DNA from: Stropharia rugosoannulata
Taxonomy: Eukaryota > Basidiomycota > Agaricomycetes > Agaricales > Strophariaceae
Length of the DNA: 64,000 bases
Direction: 5' to 3'
Assembly (NCBI GenBank): GCA_028532985.1
Contig: JANCIK010000012.1
Coordinates: 1,736,001-1,800,000 of the forward strand
Shown: positions 19,620 to 32,414 of the stretch, piece by piece
Layout: each line of letters begins with the position of its first letter
Position numbering within the stretch: position 1 is the stretch's first letter
Made by a program: the position numbers and the translations under genes
The notes under the pieces: model-generated
Database searches by the model: none
Seen by the model: the letters and a program-made list of their open reading frames with translations, nothing else
What the model was told of the DNA's origin: nothing

Positions 19620-20815
19620 ATGACATCTCTATTAAACGTCGTTACTGCAGCCCGTACATTCATTCTGCACGCCGACATGATCCACTCAAGAGGCCCCTTT
19701 GCGCGCGTCCCCGCTCCCTACGAGGGAGCATACTCTGCTCAGAACATCCAGCAGTACGAGTACGCTGACTTTGAAGGCATGTGCTGCATTCTGTTTCATC
19801 TCCGTCGTCTAATCTTAGACTGCATTGTAGACCAACAAGTATCAGCATCCCAGTGGATTTCTGCTGGCGCACTGTACGGTGATGCTGGTCAATATTCTCA
19901 AGGTGTGAATCATATGCTCCATTCTCGTTTCACTAAATTCATTCGCCCCACAGGCCAATGTCCGCCAAGCTATAATGTACAGCAGCATTACGAGTCCAGC
20001 ATCAGCTATGGTATGTCCCTGCTTATACTGATCCGGATCGACCCTAACGTTCTCTATAGAAGAGCCCGTGGACGAGAGCTTGTATTCGTGGCCTTACGAC
20101 AGCAATGCTGGTTACGACCAGTCTCTCTCGTCACTTCCCGACCCCAACCTCTTCCTGAACGCCGCTTCCTTGGTGTCATATTCGCCGCGCTCGGATAGCA
20201 GTGGTTGGTTTACTTTCATGACCAATTTAATCCCCCATCTTATATCTTGCAGCAGTGTCGGCGTCTCCCCAGCCCAATATGCATGACTACCCGCATGCAT
20301 TTAACTTCGACTATTCGCAGCCTGCGCCTGCGACGCAGTTTGCCCCTTCATCTTCGTCATCTTCATCATGGCAGCCTCTAAACAATCATATCTCGCGGGT
20401 CCACAATTCGCACTCGCCCTCTGCCTCCTGTTCCAGCCTTGACGCCAGCGACCTGCGCGTGTCCCAGTCGCGGGAAACCTCGCCTACACAGCAGGAAACC
20501 GCCGATCCCCAGGCACACCGCCGTCGCTTCCCCTGTGTCATTATAGGATGCGACCGGCGGTTCACTAGCCAATACACGCTCAAAGTGCACATGGAGGCGC
20601 ACAAGCCGAAGCCGCGCACCTCTTTCCCCTGCACGCTAGGCTGCTCTGAGCGCTTCTCGCGGCAGCACGATCGTCTGCGCCACGAGGTCGCCAAGCACGG
20701 GAAAGTCTGTGAGTTCCTATGTGACGACTGTGGTCGTTTCTTCTCGACGAGCAAGACGCTCGGGAACCATAAGTGCCCCGTCGCGCAAGGCGGTACCCGC
20801 TGGGTGAACAGTTAA
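19620..20815 (+). CDS. C2H2 zinc-finger transcription factor-like protein
   Basis: Putative nuclear DNA-binding regulator. The last exon (about 20,255-20,815) encodes a Ser-rich region (a serine run near 20,352), then three C-terminal zinc fingers. These are CVIIGC…HMEAH (C-x4-C, H-x3-H), CTLGC…HEVAKH (C-x3-C spacing) and CDDCGRFF…GNHKC, in which the last ligand is Cys or missing. Upstream exons give an acidic, Tyr/Ser/Asp-rich N-terminal region (EEPVDESLYSWPYDSNAGYD), which could be an activation domain. Introns are inferred at about 19,901-19,954, 20,011-20,058 and 20,205-20,252. Two in-frame starts exist, at 19620 and 19677; I cannot choose between them. The target genes are unknown. Confidence 0.72.
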
Positions 20816-23100
20816 ATGCGTCTTACTTTTTCCCCTGTCTAGGCTCTGGAGGACTGTTCTTTTTTACGATTTATGACTTGCTTTCGTTTGGAACTCAACT
20901 CCTGCACTTGCACTTATAACTTTCGTTCTTTCATAGTGGAAATACCCTTGGACATTCGCCTATCCTTTACAATATACCTGTACCATATATTGTCTTAACC
21001 GACTATATTTCGACGCGTCACACGGACTGCATATATTAGATGCTGCTTAACTGTATTATACTTATTCTAACATACCATGTCAAAGTAAAATAATTAATCG
21101 TCAATCCAACTTTGAATATTTGAATCTAGCTGCCTGTACAATAAAAAATACGCCCTCATGTTTTTTTTGCGCTTCATCCAAGTACATGAGGCCGGGATTA
21201 GCCTTTTGACGTTGGGACTTCTTAATACTTTCAAACCCCACCCGTTTCATCGACTCCGTTTTACAGTGACAGGGCTCACATGCATAAGATCAGGTCGCGA
21301 CGATCCCGGAAGCTGAAGGTTAAAAGTAGACTTGCCGAAAGCCCAGTCAACATCTATTTATAGATGCGGCAGGAGATGAGAGTTATCAAGATATGGTCGG
21401 GGACCAGTGCGAGGATAAAGAGGTCTCTGTGTCTAGTTCTATTACCGGGCACTGAGCAGCAGCACTCGGATGTCGGCGAGCTTGCTTAATGTCTTGCTCG
21501 TAAGTAGTTTTTGTGACGTTTCTTCCCTCTAATGCCAGACACGGCGAGCAGAAACACCTTCTGTCATTCTGTGTTCGGTATCGATCTCTGTATAGCCGAG
21601 CTATGTACACTGATTTCTACATGATGCAATGGGCGAATGTCGCCTCCGACGGTTATATTTCCTAACCGGGTTCTTGTGTAGCCGGTCTACTGTCTTCCAT
21701 ATCGTCACGATTCTTCCAATTCAGCCACCACCCCGCAACTGAAGCGACATTGAAGAATACGAGAATGTCTTAACGAAAAGTGTGCACTCCACTAAATTTG
21801 ATAGCTGAAACACAATTAGGAAATAACTTTAACCAATACTATGTTTGTACTAAAGTATGTGAAAGAAGTGCTTCTATGAAATGCTTGAAACGCACGAAAC
21901 GAGTAAAAATACCGGTACGTCACCCGGGCCGTGCTCTATATTTGCATGACTTGACTTCTGAATGGCGTTTCTCATGAACAAGAATTGCCTTGTCAAGCTG
22001 CTATCCTACTATTGCGGTCCCGCTCCCGAAGGACTATAACATTAACTAACGGCAGCACCGTTTACGCTGCTCACGGATTTGAACAACAATGCTATAGTTC
22101 GAGCTTGCTAGAGGGAATATGGCCATGTCAGTTACTGTTAAGACTGTCACGGAGCTATGTTGCGGAACAAGAATACGCTGCGACAGGTGAGGAATGTCCC
22201 GGCTGCTCCGCCGTACATAATTCTCTGTTAGGTCAAATCCAATGGTATACTGTTCACCGGAGCATATGTCTAAATATCTTTGTGCATGCAGAATGGGATC
22301 AGTGCCTTTACTGATTAGGGAACAAGAGCTGAATCTATAACGAGCTCATTAACGTTGTCATAAAGTCGAGTGCGTCAGCCAATGACGACGATACGAAAGG
22401 TACAGAGATTATGCCATCCAATGTCGTTTTCTTTTTGACAAGACACGACGAGAATGTAGATGACGATTTAATTAACAGGAAAGGTCTTTGTCGCCAGTTT
22501 GTCTGTCAGAAAGACATAGATAGTACCGTAGTCCGCAGGACCTAAGCGTCACATGTGCTTGCCAAAGAAGTTCCACAATCTGCCAATTCTAAAAAGGCAT
22601 GGCCTAAGTACGGCGATGGTTCCATGTTCTTCGGGTGCCGTTTTTGATACCACTCCGGCACCCAGGCCTTGGAAGAGACGGCGTTTACAAATTACGTGTC
22701 AAGAACTCCCAGTCTACAGTCTGCATTCAAACTTAGGTCAAACGATTAAGGGGAAGAAGTACTAGCTTGTCAATAAATTAAGACGTCTCAGGTAAGTAGT
22801 TGTGGGGAGACAGTAACATGACGAGAGTGTCTGAGGTTTGATTTGACACCTTCTAATTTATGGCGAAGCACAGAAGCGTGAAGAAATAAAACTCAGCGAA
22901 GGAGACAAAGAAAAGGGGATAGGGGCAGATCTGAAGAGGATATAATTAGATATTGCTTGGTCCTGCTTGGCTGGTTCGGCATTAGTCAGCATTTCGGCAT
23001 CGCTTGCGCGTAGCGGCGCTGCGGCGCGGCAGCTCATCGTCCTCAAGCAATCCTCTGGCCTCAACGATCAGGCAACCAAGAAGCAACGTACGCAAAAGTC
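20816..23100. other. Intergenic region
   Basis: About 2.3 kb with no supportable gene. It should contain the 3' UTR of the zinc-finger gene and the promoter of the ASXH-domain gene. The open frames around 21,985-22,314 and 22,967-23,224 show no family signature; the latter overlaps the first coding exon of the next gene in another frame. Confidence 0.4.
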
Positions 23101-24591
23101 ATGGACCGACCTCGGAGGACGCTGCGCCCGACGGCCAGAAGCATCCAAGCTGAACCCCAACCACTCACGCGAACAGTTAGGCGAAAGCCCACTCCCGAAC
23201 CGGTGGACCCCAAAAAACAGCTGAAGACCATGTTGGAGAGTTCGAAGAGCGATCTCGTCTCGCTAGACATGAATGTATGTTACTTATGGCTTTCAGGCTC
23301 TGCATCCAATTCAGTTCAGTGTAGGCGCTCAATGGCCGTCTTTCGTAGGACATAATTAACAAAAACACCTGGGGAATGCTCTCGGAAGACTCGAGGAGGC
23401 ATCTTATCGCATTGCTTCCACCAACGGCGTTCTTGAGCTCAAAACCTACGTTGGGGGAAGATCACCCATCTATGGAAGATACTATGGCAGTCGATGAGGA
23501 ATCAACACAGGAATCTGTCGATGACAAGCTACAGCAATTCAATTTTGCATTCTTCAACGATTCTCACTTCCTGGCTGCTGAACGTACATTCCAAGACCAC
23601 TTGTATCTCAATTGGTTCTCGGAGAATCATCGCGCAAAAGTGGTACAATTTCAAGAAGGCGTCGCTAATGGGACGCTTGCCGCACCGTGGAAGGACCAAG
23701 TTTGGGAACGCGAAAACGCTGTGCCCGTCGTGCCACTGTCCTCCTCCTTTTCGCTTCCAAACGACGGCCGAGCCGGGTACGTTGTCCCTTTTTACTTCTT
23801 AGCCATGTCATGGGGGTCTTACATGTGTCTGGACTCTGGTCAGGAGTGCCGCTGAGGTTAAGCTTTACGTACTTGTCAAGAACGGGATCATCCGTACAGG
23901 CGATGTTATTGCGTACAAACGCGGTTTCGTCTCATCAGACCTGACAGTGGAGAAAGACAGCATAGTGAGTGGCTTGATCATGACTCTGTCTGGTCATCCC
24001 ATCCGCCTCATCCCCATCGCATATATACCTCCATCTTTGGAGCCATTTGTGTTTGGTGTCCCAAGGCAGGTGATCTGATACGGCAAAGAAATAGACATGG
24101 CAATCCATTAGGTGTCATATCAGTTGCATGCCATATCTGACAATGCATGTTTGGTCATCATACACAGGTGGCAGCCAGTAGCGCTCTAATTCCTTTCGTT
24201 GAACGCCGCGTATTCAACGGATCATACTAATTCATTACTTATTATGCAGATACAAGAAATAAACCCCGCGACGTATGCAGTGACCGCGCTGACGCTCTCT
24301 GGCTCCGACAAGGAACTCCCGGCGTCTCTGCTTGCCAAGGAGATCTTCTCCGATATTCCCCAAGTTGTACAGCCAGTTACGTTCACGAGCCCCACCATGC
24401 TCGAAACGGCGCTGTTAGATCTAGACGGGCGCGTCGAGCGTGGACGACGGCCCAACGGGAATGCATGGAAATCATTCACTATCTGGCGTTGGCGGTCAGG
24501 CGCTGAATACAATCCGTACGACAGCCGCGGCGGGCGCGAAAATCATGGGACTCTATTCTATCTGCGTGCGTGCTACTCTCATGAGCAATGA
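23101..24591 (+). CDS. ASXH/DEUBAD-domain protein, possible deubiquitinase activator
   Basis: The N-terminal 60 residues are basic and Pro-rich, followed by KKQLKTMLESSKSDLVSLD, an intron, and DIINKNTWGMLSEDSRRHL then IALLPPTAF. That is the ASX homology (DEUBAD) pattern: hydrophobic LLxxxxSxLVxxD, then a W and an LLPPT element. It continues with an acidic stretch and a helical segment (NDSHFLAAERTFQDHLY…). Later exons encode VKNGIIRTGDVIAYKRGF and NGNAWKSFTIWRWR, which vaguely resemble a RAMA-type module; that assignment is tentative. Proposed introns lie near 23,276-23,349, 23,779-23,844 and 23,964-24,249. In animals DEUBAD domains of ASX/ASXL and RPN13 switch on the UCH-family enzymes BAP1 and UCH37. 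The gene is convergent with, and about 270 bp from, a UCH37/BAP1-type gene. Confidence 0.7.
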
Positions 24592-24863
24592 TGACTTGTC
24601 TATTCTGGGTCTACTCTCTTCCTGTTGATCTCGGATGGACCTGCATATGCCAAACTCTCTCCTCTTGACTGCTTCATATCCTGCTGGCATGCAAAGTCTA
24701 ATAGTTTATCAGTTGGATGTGCTGGTACCTTACTCATTTTGGGCTCACTACATATTTTCGGTGGCGTTCATCGACCTTGAAGGTCTATACATACAGTAGT
24801 CACATTGTACACCTGAGGAACACGGTGACTAAAACAAAGTGATGCACAATTGTACACAAAGTA

Positions 24864-26506
24864 TCAGGTCTTAGTCTTAGCTGTCGCCTTTCGCCCCCGT
24901 TTCTTTCGACCATCGTTATCTCTATCCAGAAGAGGGTTGAGCAGACCCTCCTCATGCAAGCGAGTAATGTATTCTCGAATAAATGGCTCATAGTCAAATG
25001 TACGTTTCACATGGTCGGTCTGCATAACGGTAAAGTCAATACACTATTGTATAAGAGAATAGAAGAGAAATCGCACGTTTGATCTGAGGGCTTTCGAAAT
25101 TTCATCCTCGACCGCCACTTTCGTGGAGACGGCCTTCCGTATGCTGCTCTCCCATGTAGGTACAACTTCCTCGTCCGGAAGTTGCATAATCGCGAGATCC
25201 TTTTCCATTTTACGTGAGCCAAAATCGGGTGCATACGTCTTCCCAGGTCCCTCAGGCTGGTTCTGCACAGCAAACGCGTATTGTGCCGACTCGAGAACAG
25301 CAGGATCAACACGGGCCTCCCACCCGTTTCCCATGCGCTTCTCGAGCGAAGCCTTCTCGCGCTTGATGAGCTCAAGCTCGTCGCTGGCCTTCTTGTACAC
25401 GTCGTCCACGATCGCGAGCAAACTGAAGCGAATGTTGCTCCCATCGTTGCCTGATCCGCCGTACTTCTCCATCTTCATCCGCAGTGCCGGACGCACGACG
25501 TCCATCCATGAAAGCTGTCCGTCGCTTGTCCCCGCCGCCGCTGTGATATCCGGCAGCTCCCCGACCTCCAGGGGACCGGATTTGAGCCCATCGAGCTCCC
25601 AAACTTTGCCATGCGACGGGACGTAGCCAATGAAGTGATATGTTTCCTCTTGCGATTCCGTTTCTTTTTCAGCCTCAGACGATTCGGCGTCTGTCTCTTC
25701 GTCATCGTCCTTCTGCTTTTCCTTCCCTTTGCCCCGGGATTTCGTGGCGGATTTACCTTTCGCGGGGGCTTTGGTTATCTTGGCGCGCTTTGCAGGAGGA
25801 GGCTTTGCGCTGGCCGCCTCAAGTTTGCGCTGCTTTGCCTTGCGTTTCTCTTCGTCGAAGGTAGTGATAGTGAGCTGGTTAATCGATGCGCGAAGATCAG
25901 ATGGTCTGTGTAAAAGTGATTAGCACGTTCGAAACATTGTCAGAGAGTAATCCGGGCACATACTCACCGAGAAAAATAGTTATGCGCAGGACGGATGACC
26001 CGTGAATTCGTAATAGCTAAACCGCGCATCTAACGGAGTCCATGTCAGACGCGCCGGGGACGCAAGGACAGCACCCACCACCGCTGACATGCTCTCCGTG
26101 TCGTGCCTGAAGTCACGCAGCTCCTCGCCAACATCGATTGAAGGGCAGTTCATAAGGACATTCAATATGGCATGTGTAGCGCATGCGTCGTCGCTCAACT
26201 GGTTCGCGAACCATACGCGCTCCGCTGCAGGATCGTTGAAGTCCGTCGGCCTATGGCTGTCTTTTCGCCACATAAAGCAGAAGATGAGCCCGTGTGGGTT
26301 GAGGCTGTCGACCGCCCATGGTTCGATATCATATAACTCGACGAATTCGAGGCCCTTGACGCCCAGCCTGCGCGTCAACGAAGTGAATACGCCTTGAGTG
26401 AAGATAAGTATATTGATTCACACCACAAGAGGATGGACGGACCTGGATCCGACTCGATAACAGAAAAAGGGCCGCCAACGAGGTCGATGGGTGGTGTTGA
26501 CGACAT
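24864..26506 (-). CDS. UCH37/BAP1-type ubiquitin C-terminal hydrolase (peptidase C12)
   Basis: Cysteine protease that removes ubiquitin, acting in the proteasome (UCH37 role) or on chromatin (BAP1/Calypso role). The start at 26506 gives MSSTPPIDLVGGPFSVIESD, the usual UCH beginning, followed by an intron and GVKGLEFVELYDIEPWAVDS. The catalytic Cys lies in LSDDACATHAILNVLMNC; the catalytic His and Asp lie in YHFIGYVPSHGKVWELDGL. A long, charged insertion rich in Lys, Ala, Glu and Asp separates the two halves (about 25,640-25,900). The C-terminal part is helical (VYKKASDELELIKREKASLE…), and the tail after the last intron is VKRTFDYEPFIREYITRLHE followed by a basic end, matching the ULD-type tail of UCH37/BAP1. 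All catalytic residues are present. Confidence 0.88.
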
Positions 26507-28841
26507 GGTTGCATCTGGGCGGAACGACGCATCAATTTGAAATTCCGCACTCAGCCCCAAATAGCATTTATGTCCGCCAGCCAGTATAAGTACGCAAGTT
26601 TGGGGGTAAATTGCTGGGCCTAGCAGACAACTCTGCAAAGGATATAGAACTTAATTTCCAATCATATGCGGGAGCTCTGAAATATAGGTAAATAAATGCA
26701 AGTATCTTGGGTCTCTGCACTGAATACGTAGATCAAACGTAGATCAATGCCTATTTAATATTTATCCTCCGAAATGGTCCCGCTAAAATATATCATATCT
26801 AAGCGTACTTTTTTAGTCGCCAGAGTGGTGGCCAGGAGATTGGTGAGGAATAGTAGATTACGGCGGCCTGATTCCTCTGAGCTGTTCAATTTCATTGCTA
26901 TCAAATGAACAAGTCAAATTACTTACTGAAGTGCAATTCTTCCGACGTAGCTAATTTAACATACCCTATCTCTGTACTTTTGAGAACAGCATAAAGACTA
27001 CAACGCTACTAAGATTTCCATATGGCTAACTACCTGAAGACAAGTACCAACGTTACTAGGGCTCGGCATTCTGAATCAAATTGCAATAACGTTATTCTCT
27101 CGGGTAACTCTTGGGTACACACTGAAAGGTCAGACCTGCTAATCTTTGCTTGCATTCCGTTTCGTTTGAGCTTATTCAGTCCTCTTGGTGTTGACTGAGT
27201 TTCGGTACCTAGTGGATTGAGGCCTTGAGGATGCATGCCTAATTATGGGAATCAATTCCCACATTTATGGCTGGTTGATGATCGTATCTTCCTTTTTCTT
27301 CTTCCTGACTGACCTTACTGCAGGTCCCAGGACGGCATGATCTCCGCTCTTTCATTCTATCAAATAAGCTCCCAGAAGGCTCATCGAGGAGCCCACATTG
27401 GGGCCACACCCTGAGCGCTCTCATTTCGGCTACCCAGTCTTGCTGTGCCCCGAATTTTTTCAGCTCATGACTCATACAGCGATGCTCCTACTCTAGATCT
27501 GGTTGAATTTAACAAGACAAGGAGCTACTCCAGCAGCTCAGGGCACTTACGTCTAGTCATCCATTCACGCAGCTTTCCGGACGTCGGGCCTTCTGTCGCA
27601 TAAAAGCGATAACCACGATATTCTGGGCGCGTTATGCTACTGGGGCTGTTGGAGCAAAACTCGGTTGTACCACCCTTTCGAAACAGCATTATCCATCCCA
27701 TTTTACCGCCAACTTGCATGCAGTCTCCATAATCTGGAGGGTGGAGCGTGTCAAACTGAAGCATGTTTACCCGCTGTCAAGTCGTACAAAAAATGCCAGT
27801 AGAACGAAAGACGATTGTCAAAGACGAAGTTCTGTCGGTTGACGCCACTTTCGAAGATCAGTTACTTGCTCCACCCTTAGCTCAACCTCTGGTCTATTGA
27901 CCTTCGTTCATCGTCATCGCCATACTGTGCTATGTACGAAGCCACTGTGCAATAATAAACAAGGTTGCATGGAATTATGTATGGCTACCGACGACCCAAT
28001 AGTCTTCCGCTCAACTTTAGGAGACATTCTTAGCTCCGACTGTTTGTGACTCAAGGTGTATGTTGTTTCGTTATCTTCAAAATTAACGGCAGGAGAAATA
28101 CAGATAAGGGGTGGGTTTTATCGTGGCTGGGAAGCGGATCATGATATGTACTTAGCCCATGACATGACAAGCCCACAAGTACGGAACATGGAACATGAAA
28201 ATTTCAACCTCGAACTTCAAGGTCATTTGTTTTAATGCACGCAAGGAGCAAATACCCCGCAATCCGTCGCCAAGCTTGACAAATACAGCGGGGAAATACT
28301 ATTGACGATGGTGGACAACAGGGGGTGCGGGGTATCCTCCTCCCATCCCCGATGTCAGGGACGCCGAGCCTATCCAGCAGTTTACATCAGCGCTCAAGCG
28401 CTCACTGCGCTAGGCTCTAGCTCACTGCTGAACCTGTCTAATTTCTGAACTACTTGCCTCCCTTCGTCGAGGTCCGAACTAGAGTGACTAAATCACGAAG
28501 CGAAACTCTTTCGTACTCACTTCCAAGTTCCTCCCATGTTATCGCGCAGCTCACACACTCTTGTCTGCCAATAAGCCTCGCAGCCAATCCTAGTTCTCCA
28601 TGGGTCTACACTTAATCAGCTCCAGTCGACTCTAAGCGATGGCATGAGGACGGGGCTGTCTATTAGGGCTTACGCGTAAACATGTTTTATCGCGCGGAAA
28701 ATTGTCGGCGGGCATGAAGCGGCAAACAGCCTCACCTGGTCTGCTGGGATTCTCCGGACCGTGATCAATGGTCTGCCCCTGTGCGCTTTGCACTGAGCTA
28801 TATAAGCTCCCCGCCGGCCATGGCCCTTTCCTCGGATCATC
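26507..28841. other. Gene-poor interval
   Basis: About 2.3 kb without a gene I recognise. On the minus strand two open frames (27,764-27,525 and 27,475-27,239) could be joined by a short intron into a protein of about 150 residues, but neither has a known motif. TATATAA at 28799-28805 sits 37 bp before the GH5 start codon and probably acts as its core promoter. Confidence 0.4.
28799..28805 (+). promoter_or_regulatory. TATA box of the GH5 gene
   Basis: TATATAA 37 bp upstream of the ATG at 28842. Such a short distance implies a very short 5' UTR if this element is used. Confidence 0.45.
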
Positions 28842-30624
28842 ATGTCTCTCCTCAGAATCTCTGGCACCAAGATAGTCGACGAACAAGGCAGCGAAGTTGT
28901 TCTTCGCGGCGCGGGACTCGGCGGATGGATGAAGTGTGTCAACTCTCTTGCTTGCTCTGATTTATCGATTGCTTATTACGCATCAGTATGGAAAACTTTA
29001 TCACAGGTCAGAGAATGCCCACTTCGCCGTCGCCGTCCAGCTAAGCCTCATACAGGATATCCCGGGTGCGAACATCAAATTCGCGAAGCACTTGCAGAGA
29101 CTATCGGTCAGGAAAAGTCAGAGTTTTTCTTTGACAAAGTTCGTTTATTATATTGCCTTGTATTACCAAAGTTTATTTGTGCTGACCCCCTTCTAGTTCC
29201 TCGAATATTTTTTCCAAGACGAGGATGCGGCATTCTTCAAAAGTCTGGGGCTGAACTGCATCCGTTTACCCTTTAATTATCATCACTTTGAAGGTGCGGT
29301 TGGATTATACTCCCCATTAGGATACTAGAATGAGCACTCAACTCCGTTTTAGACGACATGAACCCACGAGTGTTAAAAGAGTCTGGCTTCAGGCACTTAG
29401 ACCGTGTCATTGAACTCTGCGCAAAGCACGGCATCTACACTATATTAGACCTTCACACCGCTCCTGGCGGACAAAACACAGACTGGCACGCTGATCACGG
29501 CAGCCACATCGCGAACTGTAAGTGAAATTCTGAATATCTATTACAGCCGCGTACTAAAACTACGTCCGCAAATTTCCAGTTTGGAACCACAAAGACTTCC
29601 AGGACCGCGTCTTGTGGCTCTGGTCTGAGCTCGCGAAGCACTACAAAGACAACAAATGGATAGCAGGCTACAACCCGCTCAACGAGCCCACCGACTCAAA
29701 GCACACACGCCTCATCGCGTTCTACGACAAGGTCTACGCCGCGATCCGCGCCGAGGACCCGGATCACGCGCTCTTCTTCGACGCGAACACCTTCGCATCC
29801 GACTTCTCGCACTTCGGCGACGCCCACAAGAACTGGAAAAACACTGGATACTCAATCCATGATTACTCGAGCTTCGGTTTCCCTGACGCGCCTCAGTCAT
29901 ACGTCGGCTCGCCCGAGCAGCAGCGCCGCCTCCGCCGCAGCTACGAGAAGAAACGCGAGTGGATGGACGCGCGCGGGCTGTGTGTGTGGAACGGCGAGTG
30001 GGGGCCAGTATACGCGCGCAAGCAGTACGACGGCGATGCGACAGACAGCATCAACCGCACGCGCTACCACGTCCTCAAGGACCAGCTTGAGATATATAAC
30101 AAGGTATGTTCCCTGTGCACCTATCTTCAACCGAACTATGTCTCTAGAGGGCTCACCTTTACGTTTTTCGTGCGTCACAGGACAAGCTCAGCTGGTCTAT
30201 ATGGCTGTACAAAGATATCGGTTTCCAGGGGATGGTATACATATCCCCCGAGACGCCGTACATGAAGCGTTTCGCTACGTTTCTTGCCAAGAAACATCGT
30301 CTCGCCGTGGACGCCTGGGGTGCGGACGATGCGGCAGTCTGGCACGTCTACCAGCCCTTGCAGGAGCACATACTCGAGGAAATTCCAGAGCGGTTCCGCA
30401 ATCTATATCCGCACCCCGTGTGGAAACTTTCGTCCCGCGTAACGCGTATTGCGCGCAACATCCTGGTTAGCGAATTCTTAGTGAAGGAGTGGGCGGAGCA
30501 CTTTATTGGACTAGACTTCTCCGCCTTGGATGAGTTAGCGGCGAGCTTCACCTACTCTAACTGCCTGAAGAGGGATGAGCTAAACGCGATTTTGGAGGCA
30601 AATTCTGCGGCTGCGCATGAGTAA
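28842..30624 (+). CDS. Glycoside hydrolase family 5 (cellulase-fold) enzyme, no signal peptide
   Basis: Retaining beta-glycosidase of the GH5 TIM-barrel type. The spliced protein begins MSLLRISGTKIVDEQGSEVV and RGAGLGGWMN; a 20-nt microexon (28987-29006) encodes MENFITG. It continues with GYPGCEHQIREAL, GLNCIRLPFNYHHFE, IYTILDLHTAPGGQNTDWHA and WIAGYNPLNEPTD (acid/base Glu), followed by DYSSFGFPD. The nucleophile Glu is in CVWNGEWGPVYA. The last exon covers KLSWSIWLYKDIGFQGMVYI and a C-terminal region absent from small cellulases, ending near 30622. Introns are about 50-60 nt and no defects are seen. Because there is no secretion signal, an intracellular substrate such as a glycolipid or cell-wall glucan precursor is more likely than plant cellulose. 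I cannot assign the subfamily. Confidence 0.88.
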
Positions 30625-32414
30625 AATGTAATATGAGTAATTATGGGAGCTGTAAGCTCGAATAGAGATAGATCAACGTGTATGGAGGATGGCAACCAAC
30701 AATTGTATTAATTTTAGAGAGATCAACGCTACCGTACCAAAGGCCTAAGCGCTTAAGCGTTTATTGAAGTTTGTCCAACTTTAAAAAAATGAATTTAGAA
30801 CTCTTATAGAAAGTACTATCTTATCTCGGCTATGAGACTGACAGAAACACCACTTTTGCGCTCAAACCGCATTTGTTTCGCGGCAACAAAGACAGTGGTT
30901 GCTTTGATACATTTATGAAAACTCTCTGCGCAAAAGAATGCTCCCAGTATACATGTCCCTGCATCAGACGCGTAGATTGCACCTCACTAAAATCAGTGTT
31001 CTTCTTTATGATACTCTTAACAAGAATTTACATACGAAGAATGAATGGACTTTGCGTGATAACTTCTATTTATCGCAGAGTACTATGATGACCCGCGTCC
31101 GAATTGGCCTGGACCTTACGACTGAAACCCAGGAATTCGCTGACTTGGAATGTTCAATGAGTACTATACAATTTATGCAACAGGAGAAATAGTAACGGTT
31201 TTATAATTGTATCAAATATATAGAACCTTATATATGCCAGGGTCAATTGCATTCAGACTCGTAGCCAAGGCATATTTTCTTACTATAGTAAATTTACTAA
31301 AGCGAAAGAATCCAAAATATTTGATAATGGTCATACCGAAGTTCATCGTTCTTACCCCGCAGAACACTTGAAGGAGGTTATGATCGGACGGACAAAGAAA
31401 TAAGCATTCAAGGAGGTTCTGGGGGGTAAATTTGAGCCCATCAGCGTCTGAACTTTGGTGTTGATTCATGCAGGATCGTGGAAATCATAGATTAGTCAGT
31501 TGTTGATTCAGAAGTGCGGAACGTAAGTATACAAATGGTTATCTCTCCGAGATCCAGCAAGTGTATGACTCTGTCACTCAGGAACTCTGAACCGTCACCC
31601 AATGTCATTATTTATATTTCTATCCGAAGATATGAAGCGCCCAAAGGTAATCGAACATAACGCATCATGTTTCTGGAGTCTGGCCAACTTATGTACTTCC
31701 CAGAACCGTTTACGAGTCAAAGCAGGGAAGTGCTACTTATCTTATTCGGTCTCTGTCATTGACGTAAGGGCACTAAGAAAGTGTGACTTAGTCGTCCCAC
31801 TGAAATCAATTCGCATGCATGCCAACCGAGTTGCCCGTGAGGAAACATTTACCACAGGGTGTGAAACAAGATTTTTTCCAAATTGCCCTGAGTTGCCTCA
31901 GAATTACAACGGGGTTTATTGGCCTCTACTGTGAAATGGCGCCTGTTAGGCTTCAGCTTCCGTATCCGTCAAGTGAGCCTTTACCTAGACGCTCAGAGTA
32001 ATATTTCTAGACTGTATCCCATTCAGTCATCAATGTGCATGAAAACGCCACTCTTACAATCAATAAGTAATAGGTACTGCTCGAATAGCGTATGTACCTG
32101 CGACCCCACATCGAATAGTGTTGTCATGGGGGACTTGCTCTTTTAAAATAAGTAAGTTGCTGCGTCTGCAAAGTCCGGGCAATACCATCAGTCGGAGTCC
32201 CAGGCTGTCAGGTGCGCCTTGAGGGAATGATGCCGGATTTGACACGGGCGGCCATGAACCTTGTCTACTAAATGGCAGTGCTATGAAGTAGATAGATTGC
32301 GTAGGAAAATACTTTCTTGGAACCAAACTCCTCTGACCTCATCCTGCATGTTCCGCCTCTTCTATTAGTCGCCTCCGTTCGAGTGTCTCAACTTGCTGGC
32401 AAGCTCTCGACTGC
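30625..32414. other. Intergenic region
   Basis: About 1.8 kb with no supportable gene; AT-rich with several short open frames on both strands, none with a recognisable motif. The last few hundred bases should be the promoter of the following membrane-protein gene. Confidence 0.4.

Noticed and set aside
27239..27764. Two minus-strand open frames that could form a small two-exon gene
   Set aside because: No family motif, no clear acceptor in phase, and no conserved signal; noted in the intergenic entry only.
29859..30470. Plus-strand open frame of 203 codons
   Set aside because: Shifted-frame shadow of the GH5 exons, which carry the catalytic motifs.
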